Shown: positions 48,708 to 58,096, counted from the stretch's first letter. The stretch: DNA of 64,000 nt from Nitrospirota bacterium (GCA_014859105.1 JACUUX010000001.1:1-64000), one strand, 5' to 3'. Numbers and translations: made by a program. The notes: generated by a model not told the origin, from the letters alone.

Positions 48708-49177
48708 ACAATTACAAACAAATAATATAAACTCGGGACAGAAGCCGGTTTATTTTGAATATATGTTTTTGGATTTGAAGTCAAGCTCTTCTGCCATTTA
48801 TATTGTGCCCAACATTATTTTTTATGCAACTCATGCTATTTGTTAAAACAATAATACTTTCAGGTGCTTCCGTGATGGTATTTAGTCCGTAATATCAGGA
48901 AATGCCATTTTAAAATAAATATTACATCGATTTAATTCACTTTTGTTTTCGCAAGTTGCTGCTGATATGCTAATATTTCGCTCATAGGTAAGAAAACGCC
49001 CGGAGTGTATAATATATTGTTATTTTGAAAATATCAGCCATACTTGGTATATATTATTGAATTGCACGTTATTGCTCTTGCGATGGAATTGAGCCTTGCG
49101 CATCAATACGATCAAGTGCTTTACTGAAAAATGGTTTATTAAATTTTCTTCATTAAAAAAAGGACCTTATTTGTCTC
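48708..49177. other. 470-base gap with no recognised gene
   Basis: AT-rich, no open frame with coding character, no strong hairpin and no clear promoter. It separates the mepK pair from the LysM L,D-transpeptidase and marks a change to more GC-rich DNA. Confidence 0.5.
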
Positions 49178-50497
49178 ATGTGCCGAACTATTGACCTGTT
49201 ACCCTTATCCAATAGGCTTCATCTTATAGTTCTATTAATATTCATCTTATCTTTGCATGGCTGTGCGGGTATGAAAAGAGTCGTGGTGGAACCCCTGCCC
49301 CCTCCAGGCTATCTGGAAGAAGATATCGAACGAAATGACTTTCTGGCTGAAAAAGAAGATGATGTCATTGGCCGGTTGGCGTTTATCAGGCTTGAAAAGG
49401 GAGATACGCTACCGGATATTGCAAGACACTTCAGTCTGGGAATCAATGCAATCAGTGCGGCAAATCCAGGTGTAGATGTATGGGTGCCTGAGGCCGGAGA
49501 GCGTATCCTGTTGCCTCTGAGTTTTATCCTGCCGGATGTTCCTAGAAAAGGCATTGTGATCAACTTAGCCGCAATGAGGCTCTTTCAATTTAAAGGTGAT
49601 AGTAAGTCACAGGTGGTGTCGACCTACCCGGTCGGTATCGGTACTGCAGAGCGACCCACGCCCACAGGTCAAATGCATGTGGAGCGCAAGGTAATCCGGC
49701 CGACCTGGTATGTGCCTGCCTCAATTGCTGAGGATTATCGAAAAAAAGGAGATCCTCTGCCCGCTGAAGTTCCGCCGGGACCTAAAAATCCCTTGGGAGA
49801 ATACGCGATATATTTAAGTAAGCCGAGTTATTTGATCCATGGTACAAATAAGCCGTCCAGCATTGGCCTCAGGGCAACCAATGGCTGTATAAGACTCTAT
49901 CCGGAAGACATAAAGAGGCTCTTCGAAAGCACCCCGGTTAAAACACCTGTATGCATTGTTAACCAGCCATATCTTGTAGGTCAACGTGATGGAGTAGTTT
50001 ACATGAAAGTTCATACGCCTTTTGAAGACTCGGGCAGTGTTGAGCTGGAGAAGATATATGCAAAATTGAGAAATATTGAAAAGAAATTGGGGTGCACGCT
50101 CGACTGGAGCAAAGTTAAGAAAGTATTGGCCGAGGCCCGGGGGATTCCTGTTCCCATATTCGAGATCCGTCAAGGAAGTGAAAAGGGGATTGCGGAAACC
50201 GTTGAGGTCAAGCACCCGGATAAATTGTACGGCAGACCGGAAATACTAGAACTGAAAGCGGACGCTTGGTATGTTTTGGCTGCTAACGTGCGTGACAGGA
50301 TTGATGCTCTGAGGATTGCCGCCATTATAAACCACCAGGGTCCACAAATTCCGGCAAGGGTGTTATCAATGAGCGACAGCCACCGTGTTATCGCTGGCCC
50401 TTTCAATGATATAAGCGAGGCCAAAGATGCAGTAAAACGCTTGAAAATTGATTTGGAAATAGACGGTATATTGGTTGAACCTGTCAAGGAGAGATAG
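49178..50497 (+). CDS. L,D-transpeptidase lipoprotein with LysM and SPOR-like ends
   Basis: A 439-residue lipoprotein. The signal ends in the lipobox LHGC (Cys29). A LysM domain (about 68-112, FIRLEKGDTLPDIARHF) is followed by a YkuD domain (about 122-270) with HGTNKPSSIGLRATNGCIRL at the active site. A C-terminal SPOR-like domain covers about 358-435 (WYVLAANVRDRIDALRIAAI). The family (ErfK/YbiS-like) cross-links peptidoglycan or attaches Lpp to it. Context with an Lpp-like gene 240 bases downstream favours lipoprotein attachment. Confidence 0.88.
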   Translation: MCRTIDLLPLSNRLHLIVLLIFILSLHGCAGMKRVVVEPLPPPGYLEEDIERNDFLAEKEDDVIGRLAFIRLEKGDTLPDIARHFSLGINAISAANPGVDVWVPEAGERILLPLSFILPDVPRKGIVINLAAMRLFQFKGDSKSQVVSTYPVGIGTAERPTPTGQMHVERKVIRPTWYVPASIAEDYRKKGDPLPAEVPPGPKNPLGEYAIYLSKPSYLIHGTNKPSSIGLRATNGCIRLYPEDIKRLFESTPVKTPVCIVNQPYLVGQRDGVVYMKVHTPFEDSGSVELEKIYAKLRNIEKKLGCTLDWSKVKKVLAEARGIPVPIFEIRQGSEKGIAETVEVKHPDKLYGRPEILELKADAWYVLAANVRDRIDALRIAAIINHQGPQIPARVLSMSDSHRVIAGPFNDISEAKDAVKRLKIDLEIDGILVEPVKER

Positions 50498-50620
50498 CTG
50501 ATTGTGCCTTTTTTGATGCATGGAATATCATACACTGTTTTGTTTGCCCGAATTCGTCAGACGTTGTTTCATTCTTAAATTTTCATGAAATATCATATAG
50601 TTATTCAAAATATCCCTTTC

Positions 50621-50636
50621 TGGCATGTTACTTGCG
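50621..50636 (+). promoter_or_regulatory. Candidate sigma-54 promoter of the Lpp-like gene
   Basis: TGGCATGTTACTTGCG has GG and GC separated by 10 bases, with the conserved TGGCA and TTGC halves. Transcription should start near 50647, leaving a leader of about 90 bases before the lipoprotein ATG. The palindrome TTTCATGAAA at 50581-50590 lies where a nearby regulator might bind. Confidence 0.65.
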
Positions 50637-50693
50637 AAATACAAGTCGGTTCAAGTAAAAAACTTTAAACTTTAGGATCGGAGGAAACCTGTC

Positions 50694-50813
50694 ATGAGGA
50701 AGATTGGTAAACTGGACAGAAAGGAGGTGTTTAAAGATGAAGAAGAGTCTTTTGATGATCTCAATGATGCTTGTTCTCGCTATTGCCGTGTGGGGTTGTG
50801 CAACAAAAGGTGA
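50694..50813 (+). other. 39-codon overlapping leader ORF
   Basis: ATG 50694 stands 8 bases after GGAGG and opens a 39-codon frame (MRKIGKLDRKEVFKDEEESF...) that runs past the Lpp-like start in another frame. Its translation could modulate initiation at 50737. It may be chance; the signal is the good ribosome site. Confidence 0.35.
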
Positions 50814-51060
50814 CCTTGCGCGAGTGGAGACGCAGGAAAAACTGATTGGTGCTAAAGCTGATCAGGCAGCTCAGGATGCGCAGGCTGCCAAGGCGGCAGC
50901 CGATGCGGCCACGTTAAAGGCAAATGAAGCCGCAGCCCGCGTTGAAGATGCTATAAAGAGGGCAGAGGAAAGGGAGAGGATCGCGGAGGAAAAGGCGAAG
51001 ATCGCAGATGAAAAGGCAAAACAGGCTGAAGACGTTTTCCAGAAATCAATGAAGAAATAA
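50737..51060 (+). CDS. Lpp-like alanine-zipper lipoprotein
   Basis: A 107-residue lipoprotein. The signal ends in the lipobox VWGC (Cys21). The mature part is one continuous helix rich in alanine at heptad positions (ADQAAQDAQAAKAAADAATL), then charged (ERERIAEEKAKIADEKAKQA), and ends in two lysines (KSMKK). Braun-type Lpp has the same plan with a C-terminal Lys bound to peptidoglycan by an L,D-transpeptidase. It is about twice the length of E. coli Lpp. The AAGGAGGTG ribosome site is ideal. Confidence 0.82.
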   Translation: MKKSLLMISMMLVLAIAVWGCATKGDLARVETQEKLIGAKADQAAQDAQAAKAAADAATLKANEAAARVEDAIKRAEERERIAEEKAKIADEKAKQAEDVFQKSMKK

Positions 51061-51106
51061 ATCAATCTTATGGGAACCGTTAACTTCACCTTTAGTGCTC
51101 CGTAAA

Positions 51107-51140
51107 GGAAGTGGAAGGGTTTGAAGACCCTTCCACTTCC
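51107..51140 (+). terminator. Strong stem-loop after the Lpp-like gene
   Basis: ggaagtggaagggt-ttgaag-acccttccacttcc is a perfect 14-bp stem with a 6-base loop. Only a short T-rich tail follows (tcatattt). It probably terminates or protects the abundant lipoprotein mRNA. Confidence 0.7.
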
Positions 51141-51160
51141 TCATATTTCCACAGCTTAAT

Positions 51161-52210
51161 ATGGTACATATTTCGGACATATCAGGAATACGACCGGTTT
51201 TGCAATCATCAAACATATTATTAACAAACACGAAGGCGTATGCGGATAAAAAGCAGAGCAAGTTAGGTGAGCATCTTTACTTTTTCCTTGTCTGCATCAT
51301 TATAACACCAATTCTCATATGCGGATGCAGTCATTCCAGAGCAATCTTCAAAGAAGCGAATGATTTTTTCAGCCAGGGAAACTACAAGGCATCTCTGAGC
51401 AAATATGAGCAGATTATTGAGAAATATCCCGCAAAGGTAGACAGGGTTCTTTTCGAGATGGGTATTATTTATGCGTATCCCCGGAATGAGCAAAAAGATT
51501 ATCAGAAATCTCTGGAATGTTTTCAGAAACTCATAAAGGATTTCCCGGAGAGTCAGTACAGGCAGGACAGTGAGATGATGATATTTCAAATCCATAATGT
51601 CACTATCAAGGATAAGACGATTGCTGCGCAGCAAACACAGATTGAGACTTTCCAGCAACAGGTTAAGAGCAAAGTGGATGAGATTATTACACTGCAAAAA
51701 GAGATTGAAGCGCTTAAACAACAGGTTAAGAGCAAAGAGAATGAGATTGTTACACTAAAAAAAGAGATTTTTGCAAGCCAGAATGGACCGGCAGATAAGA
51801 TTCTGATAGAAAAGAAAGAACGACGATTGACGTTGTTCTCAAAGGGCAAGGTGCTCAAGACCTACAAAATAGCCCTGGGGGGAAACCCGGATGGTCCAAA
51901 AGAAAGGCAAGGCGATAACAAAACCCCGGAGGGAACCTACGTTATCGATTCAAGAAACAAGGACAGCCGTCATCACATATCTCTTCATATTTCCTATCCA
52001 AATGAGAAAGACAAAAAGCGAGCAAAAGAACTTGGTGTTTCTCCGGGCGGAGACATCATGATCCACGGCATTAAGAATGGTTTCTCGTGGGCTGGTGATT
52101 TTCACACAAGGGTTGACTGGACGAAAGGATGTATTGCCGTTACAGACGAAGAAATAGAGGAAATTAATAGCTTGGTGCCAAATGGTACGATTGTTGAGAT
52201 AAGGCCATAG
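51161..52210 (+). CDS. YafK/YkuD-type L,D-transpeptidase lipoprotein with coiled coil
   Basis: A 349-residue frame. A hydrophobic run at about 40-56 ends in ICGC, a lipobox-like site, so the real start may be later than the first ATG. TPR-like helices (about 62-120) are followed by a heptad coiled coil (about 138-195) with the repeated unit QQVKSK..EI.TL.KEI. A YkuD/YafK catalytic domain (about 205-349) has IMIHGIKNG and the nucleophile in WTKGCIAVTDEE. The active-site H and C are intact. It is the third L,D-transpeptidase-type gene within 4.6 kb. Confidence 0.85.
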   Translation: MVHISDISGIRPVLQSSNILLTNTKAYADKKQSKLGEHLYFFLVCIIITPILICGCSHSRAIFKEANDFFSQGNYKASLSKYEQIIEKYPAKVDRVLFEMGIIYAYPRNEQKDYQKSLECFQKLIKDFPESQYRQDSEMMIFQIHNVTIKDKTIAAQQTQIETFQQQVKSKVDEIITLQKEIEALKQQVKSKENEIVTLKKEIFASQNGPADKILIEKKERRLTLFSKGKVLKTYKIALGGNPDGPKERQGDNKTPEGTYVIDSRNKDSRHHISLHISYPNEKDKKRAKELGVSPGGDIMIHGIKNGFSWAGDFHTRVDWTKGCIAVTDEEIEEINSLVPNGTIVEIRP

Positions 52211-53128
52211 AAAGCCACATAACTCTTATAAGGCCCCGCTCTGTCAAGAGAAAAAACGATCCTGATCGGAAATAAAAAATAAATTCCATTTCCTTATTTT
52301 TTTTTAAAAGATTGTCCAATAGCTCTGACTTGGTTTCCAAAGCGGCGTCAGATCAAAAGTCTACACCAAACACTTATCGATGCTCGATAGCCAGGCAGCA
52401 CGGAACATTACAACTCTTCCGTGCCGACGACGACAGTGGATAGACCACTCGGTCTTATTCTCCACGACATAGAAACTATTTTGTTCCCTTCTGCCGTCCT
52501 ATTCAAAGGTCTGGTTAAGATGGACTCTTTCCAGTTAGCTCCAGGATCGGTTAAGGGGCAGAACCCGTATAATCTTTTTATATGTTTGAGAGACCTGGTG
52601 TCCTAATCAAAGCAATTGGCGCCGGGCATTACATTCCAGGATACTCAAGTCATGGTCAGAGCCATATACGTATTGTTTGAAAGTATCCGTCGGACTTCAC
52701 CCTTTTGGCGCCAGTTAGACGAGCAGGATCACCCGGTCTCAGCTTTATTTCGCGAAAAACACTTTCGGGTGAAGGACTAAACCGCTGCGCGGTGGTAACA
52801 GTTAACTGCAGTCGGTTATCTTCCATAGTTCACGCTCACGTATCTGATTGTAAGAGAGAATCTTAGGGGCAGGTCTTGAAATATTGGTAATCGATAAAGC
52901 ACTCTTCATGACATGTTACCACAGAAACACAACAGTACAAATACAAATCATCATTTTTCATCATATGCTCCATTTGCAACATTGCATGTGAACAGCAAAG
53001 ATTCTCATTGTCTCAGAAGTAAAGAAAATCTTCTGCAAAATATTTTCCAAGCCCTGAAGGAAAAAGGAGGGGACTAGTTGTATCTGCATTCTTATCAAGG
53101 TTCTTCAGCGCAGCCATAAGAGATACAC
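52211..53128. other. 918-base gap with no recognised gene
   Basis: No frame here resembles a known protein on either strand. The best minus-strand frame (about 52656-52830) reads EIKLRPGDPARLTGAKRV, which is not recognised. There is no strong terminator after the YafK-like gene, and no tRNA or CRISPR pattern. Confidence 0.4.
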
Positions 53129-54040
53129 TTACTCAAAATCAAACTCTTCCGACTCTTGGTTGGTGTAGAATAGGTATAGACTCTGGTCTTCTGCCATGTC
53201 ATGACCGGCATAGAGCAGGTGTTCTTCAGCATCTTTTCTGAACCCTTCTGCCCGTTTTTTGAGATCACGAAGTTTTTCTGTCACGCCATGTTCATGCAAC
53301 AATGCCTTGATAGAGGCAAAAAAAGCTTCACTGCCGTGCAGTAATATCCCTTCATCCAAAATCTTGCATGCAACCATATCTTTGAATGTATCAAATTGAA
53401 CCTGTTCACGGACCCGGCTTCTTCTTTTTACAACATAGTCGACCTCTTCCCTGAATAAGGGGGAGGTGAGGATTCTATATTTTTCCTGGTAGATAGAATC
53501 GTCAAGACTTTCGACAAATTCCTCCGGCAGTCTATCTTCAAGGACAACAACCAAATCGATATCGGAACCTTTCACTATCCTGCCCGTGCTCTGTTCGGGT
53601 CGGGGAACATCATGCGCCATCTTGTATACGATATCCCCGGCAATAACAAAACAGGTCTGATATTCCTTCCTCCATTTATCCCCCAGTTGTTCTTGAATAT
53701 TTAATACAAAGCTATGAGCCAGATCGAGCTTATCCTTGCTCACCTTCTCGATGTGAGAAGAAACTTCACGGGCCTTTTTCGAAATGGAAGCAGGGTCGAC
53801 ATCAAGCCCTATGACCGAATAGGTCAAAAATTCTCTTAATATCGAGGGGGAGAGACGGGCAAAACCATTCACGCGGCTGTCGAGCCTCAGGTAGCGTCTA
53901 CCCACCCTTTTTATTATGAGTTTTTTAGAGTGTTTACATGTCTGCCAGAGGGTCAGGCTGTCAGCGCTGAAAACCTTTTTTATATCTGATCCTGTCAGGG
54001 GTCCTTTTTGCTCAATACATTCTACTATCTCTTTTTCCAT
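53129..54040 (-). CDS. Nucleotidyltransferase-domain protein
   Basis: A 303-residue protein. An N-terminal helical/winged-helix-like part (about 1-70) precedes a nucleotidyltransferase fold with the catalytic GSDIDLVVVLEDRLPE near residue 155 and a later acidic strand EEVDYVVKRR. The substrate is unknown; the fold serves antibiotic, tRNA or protein targets. It ends the minus-strand amino-sugar cluster, 50 bases after nagB. Confidence 0.65.
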   Translation of the reverse strand: MEKEIVECIEQKGPLTGSDIKKVFSADSLTLWQTCKHSKKLIIKRVGRRYLRLDSRVNGFARLSPSILREFLTYSVIGLDVDPASISKKAREVSSHIEKVSKDKLDLAHSFVLNIQEQLGDKWRKEYQTCFVIAGDIVYKMAHDVPRPEQSTGRIVKGSDIDLVVVLEDRLPEEFVESLDDSIYQEKYRILTSPLFREEVDYVVKRRSRVREQVQFDTFKDMVACKILDEGILLHGSEAFFASIKALLHEHGVTEKLRDLKKRAEGFRKDAEEHLLYAGHDMAEDQSLYLFYTNQESEEFDFE

Positions 54041-54090
54041 ACCCTAACAGTAATATAAGCGTTCCCCGTTTACAATTTTCGATCGATTTC

Positions 54091-55038
54091 TCACACGACT
54101 TCGATCTTAACCCCTTTCTTTTTCAATACCGCTTTGTTTGAAAGCAACCCACTGGCCGCTACCTTATCAAGTACGTAAATTAAATCCCCTCCCTTTTTTG
54201 CATATATCTGACCGTAAGAGATGGGGATATCATGGGTCGGATCACCGAGAAGGGATTCTGCCACAGGTTCAACTTTGCGCTCTCCATTTGCCAGAAGCAC
54301 AACGGTCATTGCCTCATAAACCAGTTCAGCCCCCATACTTACAGCATATTGTGGGCACTCCTGCTTTGATTGAAAGTGTCCGTCAGCAATGGCATTTGTA
54401 ACCGTATTGTCGTCCAATTCTACCAACATAACCCTGCTGCCACTGAAAGGGATACCTGACTCATGAAAACCTACATGTCCGCGTCCGCCGACGCCTATGA
54501 TCTGAATATCTATGCCCCCTGCCTTGCGGATCTTCCTCGCATAACCCATTAAAACTTCAGAGCGTATCCATGCGAGATATTCTGAAGAAGCATTGGACTT
54601 GATCACAATAGACTTACCTGCATTAACCCCGATCTTCTTCCAGTCGCCGGTATGAGTTTCGAGTTCTTTTACCAGGCGCTTCTGATCTATCAGTGCACCG
54701 TACGGCAGACTTGTTTCGATAAACTTGTGTTTAAGGAGGCCAAAAAATTTCTGTATCATAAAATAGCAGTAACTTTCGTGGTGCATCAAGCGTTGCTGGG
54801 CATTTTCGCCTGGAAGGCCGATATACTCATCGAGATTATAACTGCGGATTTTACTACTGTCGAATTCACCGGTATTTGCCGCCTTTGCAAGGTATTTATA
54901 CATACCCGTCGGGGAGTTACCTGTTGCCAGACCCATCCTTACTTCTTTCTTTGTATCGAGTGTTTCGATAATACCCTTTTAAACGATTTCTCCGGCCACT
55001 TTACTCATGTGCTCAAAATCGCGTGTTACGAAAACCAT
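54091..55038 (-). pseudogene. nagB: Glucosamine-6-phosphate deaminase-like gene with an in-frame TAA at codon 20
   Basis: From ATG 55038 the frame reads MVFVTRDFEHMSKVAGEIV, then TAA (54979-54981), then KGIIETLDTKKEVRMGLATG, continuous NagB sequence. The rest shows NLDEYIGL, QIIGVGGRGHVGFHESGIPF and VYEAMTVVLLANGERK. NagB turns glucosamine-6-phosphate into fructose-6-phosphate and ammonia. A shorter product could begin at ATG 54936 (281 residues) but would lack the first beta strand of the fold. The Asp common in GxGxDGH is Arg here, so activity is doubtful even without the stop. Confidence 0.75.
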
Positions 55039-55061
55039 GATCGACATTCTCCTTCACCCCT

Positions 55062-56411
55062 CTATCCCAACAGTCTCTGCAGGACTTCTGCTATCTGCTT
55101 GCAGTGCTTTTCAGTCAATTCATCACTTGGACCTTCAACCATTACGCGACAAACATTTTGTGTCCCGGAATAGCGGACCAGCACACGTCCACCATCGCCC
55201 AGTTCCTTCTCAACCTCCCTGATCACATCGACCAACTGGGGCACCGAAGAGATCTCCGGTTTGCTTTTAACCGCCACGTTGATTACCTTTTGAGGATACA
55301 CATCCATTATTTTTGCAAGCTCCGACAAAGGTTTACCTGTCTTTATCATGGAAGCAATCAGTTGCATTGCCGTTACAATGCCGTCACCGGTTGTGTGGTA
55401 ATCGAGGAAGATCATATGACCAGATTCTTCACCTCCTATGGCAGCTCCCAAAGTCAGCATATCCTCAAGCACATACCGGTCACCGACCTTGGACGCATGA
55501 TGTCTGAAATTGTATTTCTTACAAGCTATCATTAGACCGAGGTTACTCATAATAGTACTGACAAGAAGGTCATTTTTCAATCTGCCCTCATCCTTTAATG
55601 TCTTGGCGCATATCATGAGTATCTGATCACCGGTAATCTCACAGCCTTTCTCGTCAATGGCAATCAGTCGATCCCCGTCGCCGTCGAAGGCAAGTCCTAT
55701 TGCCGCCTTTTTTTCTACGACACGCTTTTTGAGATCATGGGTATGCTGGGAACCGCAATTGTCATTGATGTTAAGACCATTCGGATTATTGTGGATAACA
55801 TCAATATCGGCACCGAGTTCAAAGAATGTCTCGGGGGCAACCTTATAGGTGGCGCCATTCGCTGCATCTATGACAATCTTCATATTCTCCATGGATAATT
55901 CACGGGGAAAGGTATTTTTCAGGAAAACAATATACCTGCCGAGCACGTCATTCAGCCGGTATGCGCGACCCATTTCTCTGGCCGGGGGAACCATATCAGG
56001 GAGTTTGCCCTCTAAGATCAGGTTCTCTATCGTTTCTTCCTGTTCGTCAGACAATTTGAAGCCACTGCCTGAAAATATTTTGATCCCGTTATCTTCGTAG
56101 GGATTATGGGAGGCAGAAATGACGATCCCCGCATCGGCGCGCATACTCTGGGTAATAAAGGCTATGCCCGGTGTAGGCAATACCCCGACAAGATAGGGTA
56201 CACCGCCCATGGAAGTAATGCCGGCCTCGATGGAGCTCTCCAGCATGTAGCCCGAAATCCGTGTGTCTTTTCCAATAATTAACCTTGGTTTATGACTGGA
56301 TTTTTTTAGAATATAGGTCACTGCCTGCCCTACTGAAAAAGCAACGGCAGAGTTCATTGGATAGCGGTTCGCTTCCCCCCGTATGCCATCCGTACCGAAT
56401 AGTCGACCCAT
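55062..56411 (-). CDS. glmM: Phosphoglucosamine mutase
   Basis: A 449-residue enzyme interconverting glucosamine-6- and glucosamine-1-phosphate for UDP-GlcNAc synthesis. It shows GRLFGTDGIRGEAN at the N terminus, the phospho-serine loop GIVISASHNPYEDNG, metal loop AFDGDGDRLIAID, GEESGHMIF, and the phosphate-binding RVLVRYSGTQNVCRVMVEG. ATG 56411 follows AAGGAG. The neighbours are an interrupted nagB and a GlmU-like protein. Confidence 0.95.
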   Translation of the reverse strand: MGRLFGTDGIRGEANRYPMNSAVAFSVGQAVTYILKKSSHKPRLIIGKDTRISGYMLESSIEAGITSMGGVPYLVGVLPTPGIAFITQSMRADAGIVISASHNPYEDNGIKIFSGSGFKLSDEQEETIENLILEGKLPDMVPPAREMGRAYRLNDVLGRYIVFLKNTFPRELSMENMKIVIDAANGATYKVAPETFFELGADIDVIHNNPNGLNINDNCGSQHTHDLKKRVVEKKAAIGLAFDGDGDRLIAIDEKGCEITGDQILMICAKTLKDEGRLKNDLLVSTIMSNLGLMIACKKYNFRHHASKVGDRYVLEDMLTLGAAIGGEESGHMIFLDYHTTGDGIVTAMQLIASMIKTGKPLSELAKIMDVYPQKVINVAVKSKPEISSVPQLVDVIREVEKELGDGGRVLVRYSGTQNVCRVMVEGPSDELTEKHCKQIAEVLQRLLG

Positions 56412-56442
56412 ATTTTCTCCTTTGTGATATAGATTTAAAATG

Positions 56443-57696
56443 CTATTTTTTGAAGAGATGTAAGGACGGCATGTAATTGCCGGCTTTACTGCACAGTTCT
56501 CGAATAATCGATTCAAGCCATTTCACGCCGACGCCCGAGACTTCAGCGGTCAGTCCCTTAATAAACTCGATATAATCCTTTTCGTTCCCCTTCTTATGTC
56601 TATCCAGCCTCGTGAGAAAACGATCCTGTAACTCCAGACTTTCATCACCGGCTTCGTTCTGACTAAATACCTCCCGGATTCCATCGATGTTATTATAGAA
56701 TTCATGCTTTCCGGCGTCGCTTTGTTTTTTTTCCGATTTTTTTTCAAGGGAAACCTTTACCCTGTCGGCCATATCTTTGAACCGGTTGATTCGTTCTTTC
56801 CTTGCAAGAGCTAATTTGTCGATTAAACCGGCAAAGATAAGGTCGCCAAATTCTCTTATCTCAAAAAAGGGCCGCCGAACGTGGTTATACCATCGCTCAA
56901 GGGCAATAAGGTTCGCCATGTAAAGTATGTTATTCTCTACCACACGGGAGATTGCAGGGTAACTTCTTGGACTTGCATCAATTATTGCGCCTGAAGTTCC
57001 TTCACCGTAAATCAATCTGTTTTCATCAAGTATGTCTTTGCGTAGGATCGCACCTGCCGCAACGATATTGCCATACCCAATCCGTCTCGGTCCAACAATC
57101 CCCCCTTGGCCGCCAAGGAAAATCGCCGGTTGGTTGAGCATAACGCCCCGCGGGACTTCACCAATAAGCGATGGGGTGGTCTTGTCTCCGTCTGGAGTGA
57201 AATTAAAATGGATATATGAGCTGCCCACCTCGCTGTGGTCTTTCCGGCTCCTCCCACCTGCCATCAGACAATCACAGAAATTTATCAGGCTGCCCAAGGT
57301 AACAAAGGGAAAAAGAATGGTCTGCTTCAACCCAACACAGTGAGCGCCGCTCGCCTGTTCTTCCAAAATGCACCCTTCGCGTACATGAGCGCCTAATCCC
57401 ATGCTTGATCTTTCGAGGAATACCGATTTGTTGAAATATCCCCCCTTCAATTCAACACCTTGACCGATCTGGCAATCATCTATTATCGCTGGACCTTCGT
57501 AGCCTATCTGTACGCCTTCCGAGATGACGGTTTTGTCTCCGTAAATCCGGCAGCCAGGATAAATCGTTACCCCATTGCTTGATATATGTTCAATATTCAC
57601 TTCGACGCCGATATCCAGGGTTAATGGGTTGGGGATATTGACGTTTTTGCGTATCAGCTGTTTGATTTTGTCATACAAATCAGGCCTTAATTCCAC
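56443..57696 (-). CDS. GlmU-like left-handed beta-helix protein without a pyrophosphorylase domain
   Basis: A 417-residue protein. Residues about 20-260 are hexapeptide repeats (VTIYPGCRIYGDKTVISEG, IIDDCQIGQGVELKG, GNIVAAGAILRKDI), the acyltransferase-type left-handed helix. A helical C-terminal part follows (about 285-417). The N-terminal nucleotidyltransferase Rossmann fold of GlmU is absent. The family is annotated as UDP-GlcNAc pyrophosphorylase-like, but the reaction is not shown by sequence. It precedes glmM by 31 bases. Confidence 0.75.
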   Translation of the reverse strand: MELRPDLYDKIKQLIRKNVNIPNPLTLDIGVEVNIEHISSNGVTIYPGCRIYGDKTVISEGVQIGYEGPAIIDDCQIGQGVELKGGYFNKSVFLERSSMGLGAHVREGCILEEQASGAHCVGLKQTILFPFVTLGSLINFCDCLMAGGRSRKDHSEVGSSYIHFNFTPDGDKTTPSLIGEVPRGVMLNQPAIFLGGQGGIVGPRRIGYGNIVAAGAILRKDILDENRLIYGEGTSGAIIDASPRSYPAISRVVENNILYMANLIALERWYNHVRRPFFEIREFGDLIFAGLIDKLALARKERINRFKDMADRVKVSLEKKSEKKQSDAGKHEFYNNIDGIREVFSQNEAGDESLELQDRFLTRLDRHKKGNEKDYIEFIKGLTAEVSGVGVKWLESIIRELCSKAGNYMPSLHLFKK

Positions 57697-57889
57697 AAAA
57701 AACTCCCGGGCGACAGCATTCTATTGATTTTTTTATCACAGAATATACCACAAAATCAAGTAAGTGTTACAGAATTCCGTTTCATGGTACTCGCAGGACT
57801 CGGCTTAGTTTATTACCTTAGAAGACAGAGAAGAGCATAGGGTTAACCCTGGTTTTAAAAGATAAGCACACCAAAGGGCGAGGATAAGG

Positions 57890-58096
57890 TCAACCTGCCT
57901 TTTCCTTCACTTCACCTGCAGTTTCAGCAGCCTTCTCCTTAGCAGAGATTTCACTCTTTTTCGAATGAATTTTGCATTGAAGATAACCTAACCCTAATTG
58001 CTTCTCAATATTCCTGAAATATAAACCTTGCTTGCGTAATTTTGTTGCTTCTTGAAAGATGTTTTCAGCAACGGAGTTCCTCTTTGCTTTACCCGA
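57890..58096 (-). other. Possible gene remnant after vapC
   Basis: An open frame without ATG, GTG or TTG reads NSVAENIFQEATKLRKQGLY and FRNIEKQLGLGYLQCKIHSK, resembling a helix-turn-helix, then an Ala/Glu/Lys tail. It overlaps the vapC stop. It may be a 5'-deleted gene. Otherwise the 57697-58088 gap shows nothing. Confidence 0.3.

Noticed and set aside
51640-51780. Tandem DNA repeat or CRISPR-like array
   Set aside because: The repetition is the heptad coiled coil of the YafK-type protein; no spaced palindromic repeats. No CRISPR array found in the window.
52421-52606. 61-codon plus-strand frame in the 52.2-53.1 kb gap
   Set aside because: No ribosome site, no family resemblance, atypical composition.
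54979-54981. Alternative genetic code to explain TAA in nagB
   Set aside because: Intact neighbouring genes end in TAA normally (for example aroB and selA), so TAA is a stop here.
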